DNA of 22,243 nt from an uncultured Ruminococcus sp. GTDB lineage: Bacteria; Bacillota; Clostridia; Oscillospirales; Acutalibacteraceae. The DNA is taken from positions 1 to 22,243 of the forward strand of contig CACYDD010000318.1 in assembly GCA_902773065.1 (NCBI GenBank), read 5' to 3'. The notes beneath the pieces are model-generated. The model was not told where the DNA came from. It saw only the letters and a list, made by a program, of their open reading frames with translations, and searched no databases. This document shows positions 20,548 through 22,243 of the stretch, piece after piece. Positions within the stretch are counted from its first letter, which is position 1; every line of letters begins with the position of its first letter. The position numbers were made by a program, and so were the translations under genes.

Positions 20548-22140
20548 TTGAGAAGAAGGAAAAAAATCGAAAAAAGCGGACGTGGGATCACGCTGGCATC
20601 AAAATGGCGAAAAGGGTTCTTTCCTATTTTGTTCAGCCGGTTGGGGCTTGTATTGATCATGCTGTTGATCCAGATATTAATGATGTCAACAATATGGTAT
20701 TTTTTCGGTCAGATACTGGGTCGGTATTTTATCGGAGGGCAGACGCTTTTTGAACTGATCGTGCTGATTTTTTTATTTAACAGTCCTATGGATTCTTCCG
20801 CAAAGCTTTCATGGACATTGCTGATCGCGGTGATGCCGCTTTTCGGCACATTGTTTTATGTATGGACAAATGTTGAAATGGGACACAGAACCATTAAACG
20901 GAAGCTGAATGTGATAGCGGAAGAAACCAAACAATACATGATACAAAGTGAATCGGCGGTCAAAAAGCTGAAAAGCCTGAACAGGGAATCCTCTGCACTG
21001 GCGAAATACCTGTTTGACTACGGCAATGCACCTGTGTATGATAATGTCAGAATGGAATATTATCCGTTCGGAGAAGATAAATTCCCGAGAATGCTGGAAG
21101 AACTGGAAAAGGCAAAGGAATTTATCTTTCTTGAATTTTTCATTATCGAGGAAGGCTATCTCTGGGGCAGGGTGCTGGAGATCCTTTCAAGAAAGGTGCA
21201 GGAGGGTGTTGAAGTCAGGGTAATGTATGACGATACCTGCGAATTTGCCAACCTGCCGCCCGATTATCCGAAACGCCTGCAAAAAATCGGCATCCAGTGC
21301 AAGATCTGGGAAAGAATCAAACCCGTTGTTACCTCTGCCTATAATTATCGTGACCACAGAAAGGTCATGATCATTGACGGAAAGGTCGCTTTTTGCGGTG
21401 GAGATAACCTTGCAGATGAATATATCAATCGTGTGGAGCGGTTCGGTCACTGGAAAGACGCTTCCGTTATGCTCAGGGGAGCGGCAGTAGACAGTTTTAC
21501 ACTGATGTATTTGCAGATGTGGAATGTCACTTCAAAGAATAAGGACGATTTCGGAAAATATCTGAACAAATATGAAAAAGGACTGACAGCGGACGGCTGT
21601 GTAATTCCCTACGGTGAATCTCCGCTGAATAACCATAAAATCGCCGAAAGAGTCTATATGGATATGCTTTACACTGCAAAGGATTATGTCTATGTTATGA
21701 CACCGTATCTGATTCTTGATGATGAACTGACGGCGGCTTTGCGCTATGCAGCGGAAAGAGGTGTTGATGTGTGTTTGATTTTGCCGGGAATTCCTGATAA
21801 AATGCCTGTGTGGGCTCTGGCAAAAAAACATTATCGATCTCTTCTTGATGCCGGAGTGAAGATATATGAATATACGCCCGGTTTCGTACACGCAAAGGTC
21901 GTTATCAGCGACAACATAAAAGCGGTGGTGGGAACAATCAATTTTGATTACCGCAGTCTGTATCATCATTTTGAATGTGCCGCCTATATGGTAGGGATTC
22001 CCTGTATCAAGGATATCCGTGAGGATTTTACAGAAACACTGTCAAAATGCCGCACCGTTACGTATGAAAGCATGAAACATGAAAAACTGTATCTGAAAGC
22101 TGTCGGTTCCGTTCTGAAACTGATTGCACCGCTTCTGTAA
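20548..22140 (+). CDS. cls: Cardiolipin synthase (two-HKD phospholipase D superfamily)
   Basis: Condenses two phosphatidylglycerols to cardiolipin at the membrane. The protein has 530 residues, close to the usual 480-520 plus a basic N-terminal extension (MRRRKKIEKSGRG). Two or three membrane helices lie at about 26-53, 64-80 and 88-106. The catalytic motifs are HRKVMIID (H270, K272, D277) with GGDNLADEY downstream, and HAKVVISD (H448, K450, D455) with GTINFDYRS downstream. The start is TTG with GAAGGTG about 9 bases upstream; the next in-frame Met lies inside the first helix. It is monocistronic with its own promoter. The stop codon abuts a heptamer tract. Confidence 0.95.
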   Translation: MRRRKKIEKSGRGITLASKWRKGFFPILFSRLGLVLIMLLIQILMMSTIWYFFGQILGRYFIGGQTLFELIVLIFLFNSPMDSSAKLSWTLLIAVMPLFGTLFYVWTNVEMGHRTIKRKLNVIAEETKQYMIQSESAVKKLKSLNRESSALAKYLFDYGNAPVYDNVRMEYYPFGEDKFPRMLEELEKAKEFIFLEFFIIEEGYLWGRVLEILSRKVQEGVEVRVMYDDTCEFANLPPDYPKRLQKIGIQCKIWERIKPVVTSAYNYRDHRKVMIIDGKVAFCGGDNLADEYINRVERFGHWKDASVMLRGAAVDSFTLMYLQMWNVTSKNKDDFGKYLNKYEKGLTADGCVIPYGESPLNNHKIAERVYMDMLYTAKDYVYVMTPYLILDDELTAALRYAAERGVDVCLILPGIPDKMPVWALAKKHYRSLLDAGVKIYEYTPGFVHAKVVISDNIKAVVGTINFDYRSLYHHFECAAYMVGIPCIKDIREDFTETLSKCRTVTYESMKHEKLYLKAVGSVLKLIAPLL

Positions 22141-22175
22141 AGGAACTAGGGGTCAGGATTCAGGGGTCAGGGATA
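22141..22175 (+). repeat. Heptamer tandem repeat tract at the cls stop codon
   Basis: Five 7-base units in register, beginning at the first base after the stop: AGGAACT, AGGGGTC, AGGATTC, AGGGGTC, AGGGATA. It closely matches the tract at nadC. The remaining bases to 22243 hold nothing I can support. Confidence 0.8.
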
Positions 22176-22243
22176 GAGAATTCAAAGTATTATCTGAATA
22201 CCATTGCTCAATATTATTAAATCATTCAAAATAAATCTCCCGA

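Overview
The window looks like a chromosomal segment of a low-to-moderate GC Gram-positive anaerobe, most likely a Ruminococcus-type member of the Oscillospiraceae (Clostridia). The grounds are the RpoC sequence, a sodium-pump decarboxylase pair, strong AGGAGG-type ribosome sites, many TTGACA-17-TATAAT promoters, a DUF4250 protein, a C_GCAxxG_C_C protein and a two-motif membrane cardiolipin synthase. The assignment rests on protein character only; no search was run.

Layout. 1-970: 3' end of rpoC and its terminator. 971-1606: a gene-poor stretch that holds a small hydrophobic peptide gene on the minus strand (1291-1398) facing a short RNA (about 1214-1303) driven by a perfect consensus promoter. 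Together they look like an unannotated type I toxin-antitoxin locus. 1607-3824: oadG-oadB followed by a four-helix-bundle (S23-type) gene with no normal start codon. 3895-6289: nadB-nadC, overlapping, without nadA. 6288-6511: heptamer repeats and two copies of a dispersed repeat. 6620-9338: a tightly packed trio of a zeta-toxin-like P-loop kinase, an FkbM-family methyltransferase and a HipA-like kinase, closed by a strong terminator. 9406-11266 (minus): a two-gene ABC-2 exporter. 11384-12356: a TPR protein. 12427-16717 (minus): XRE regulator, lipoprotein serine hydrolase, MutS-family ATPase and a C_GCAxxG_C_C protein. 16851-18151 (minus): zinc-ribbon membrane protein and DUF4250. 18206-19042 (minus): nitroreductase and a small unknown protein. 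19113-19308: tRNA-Arg(CCG). 19482-20064: a lipoprotein. 20083-20316: a start-less gene remnant. 20478-22140: cardiolipin synthase.

Two repeat systems tie the intergenic regions together. One is a dispersed element of roughly 90 bp with two hairpins: copies at 6319, 6420, 11306 and 20371, and fragments at 12369 and 18174. The other is short tracts of 7-bp repeats that start at or within a few bases of stop codons (nadC, ABC permease, cls, oadB) and also occur at 3853 and 14467.

The most promising items for follow-up are the antisense RNA/toxin pair, the zeta-FkbM-HipA operon and the stop-codon-linked heptamer tracts. The rest is ordinary housekeeping or accessory content.
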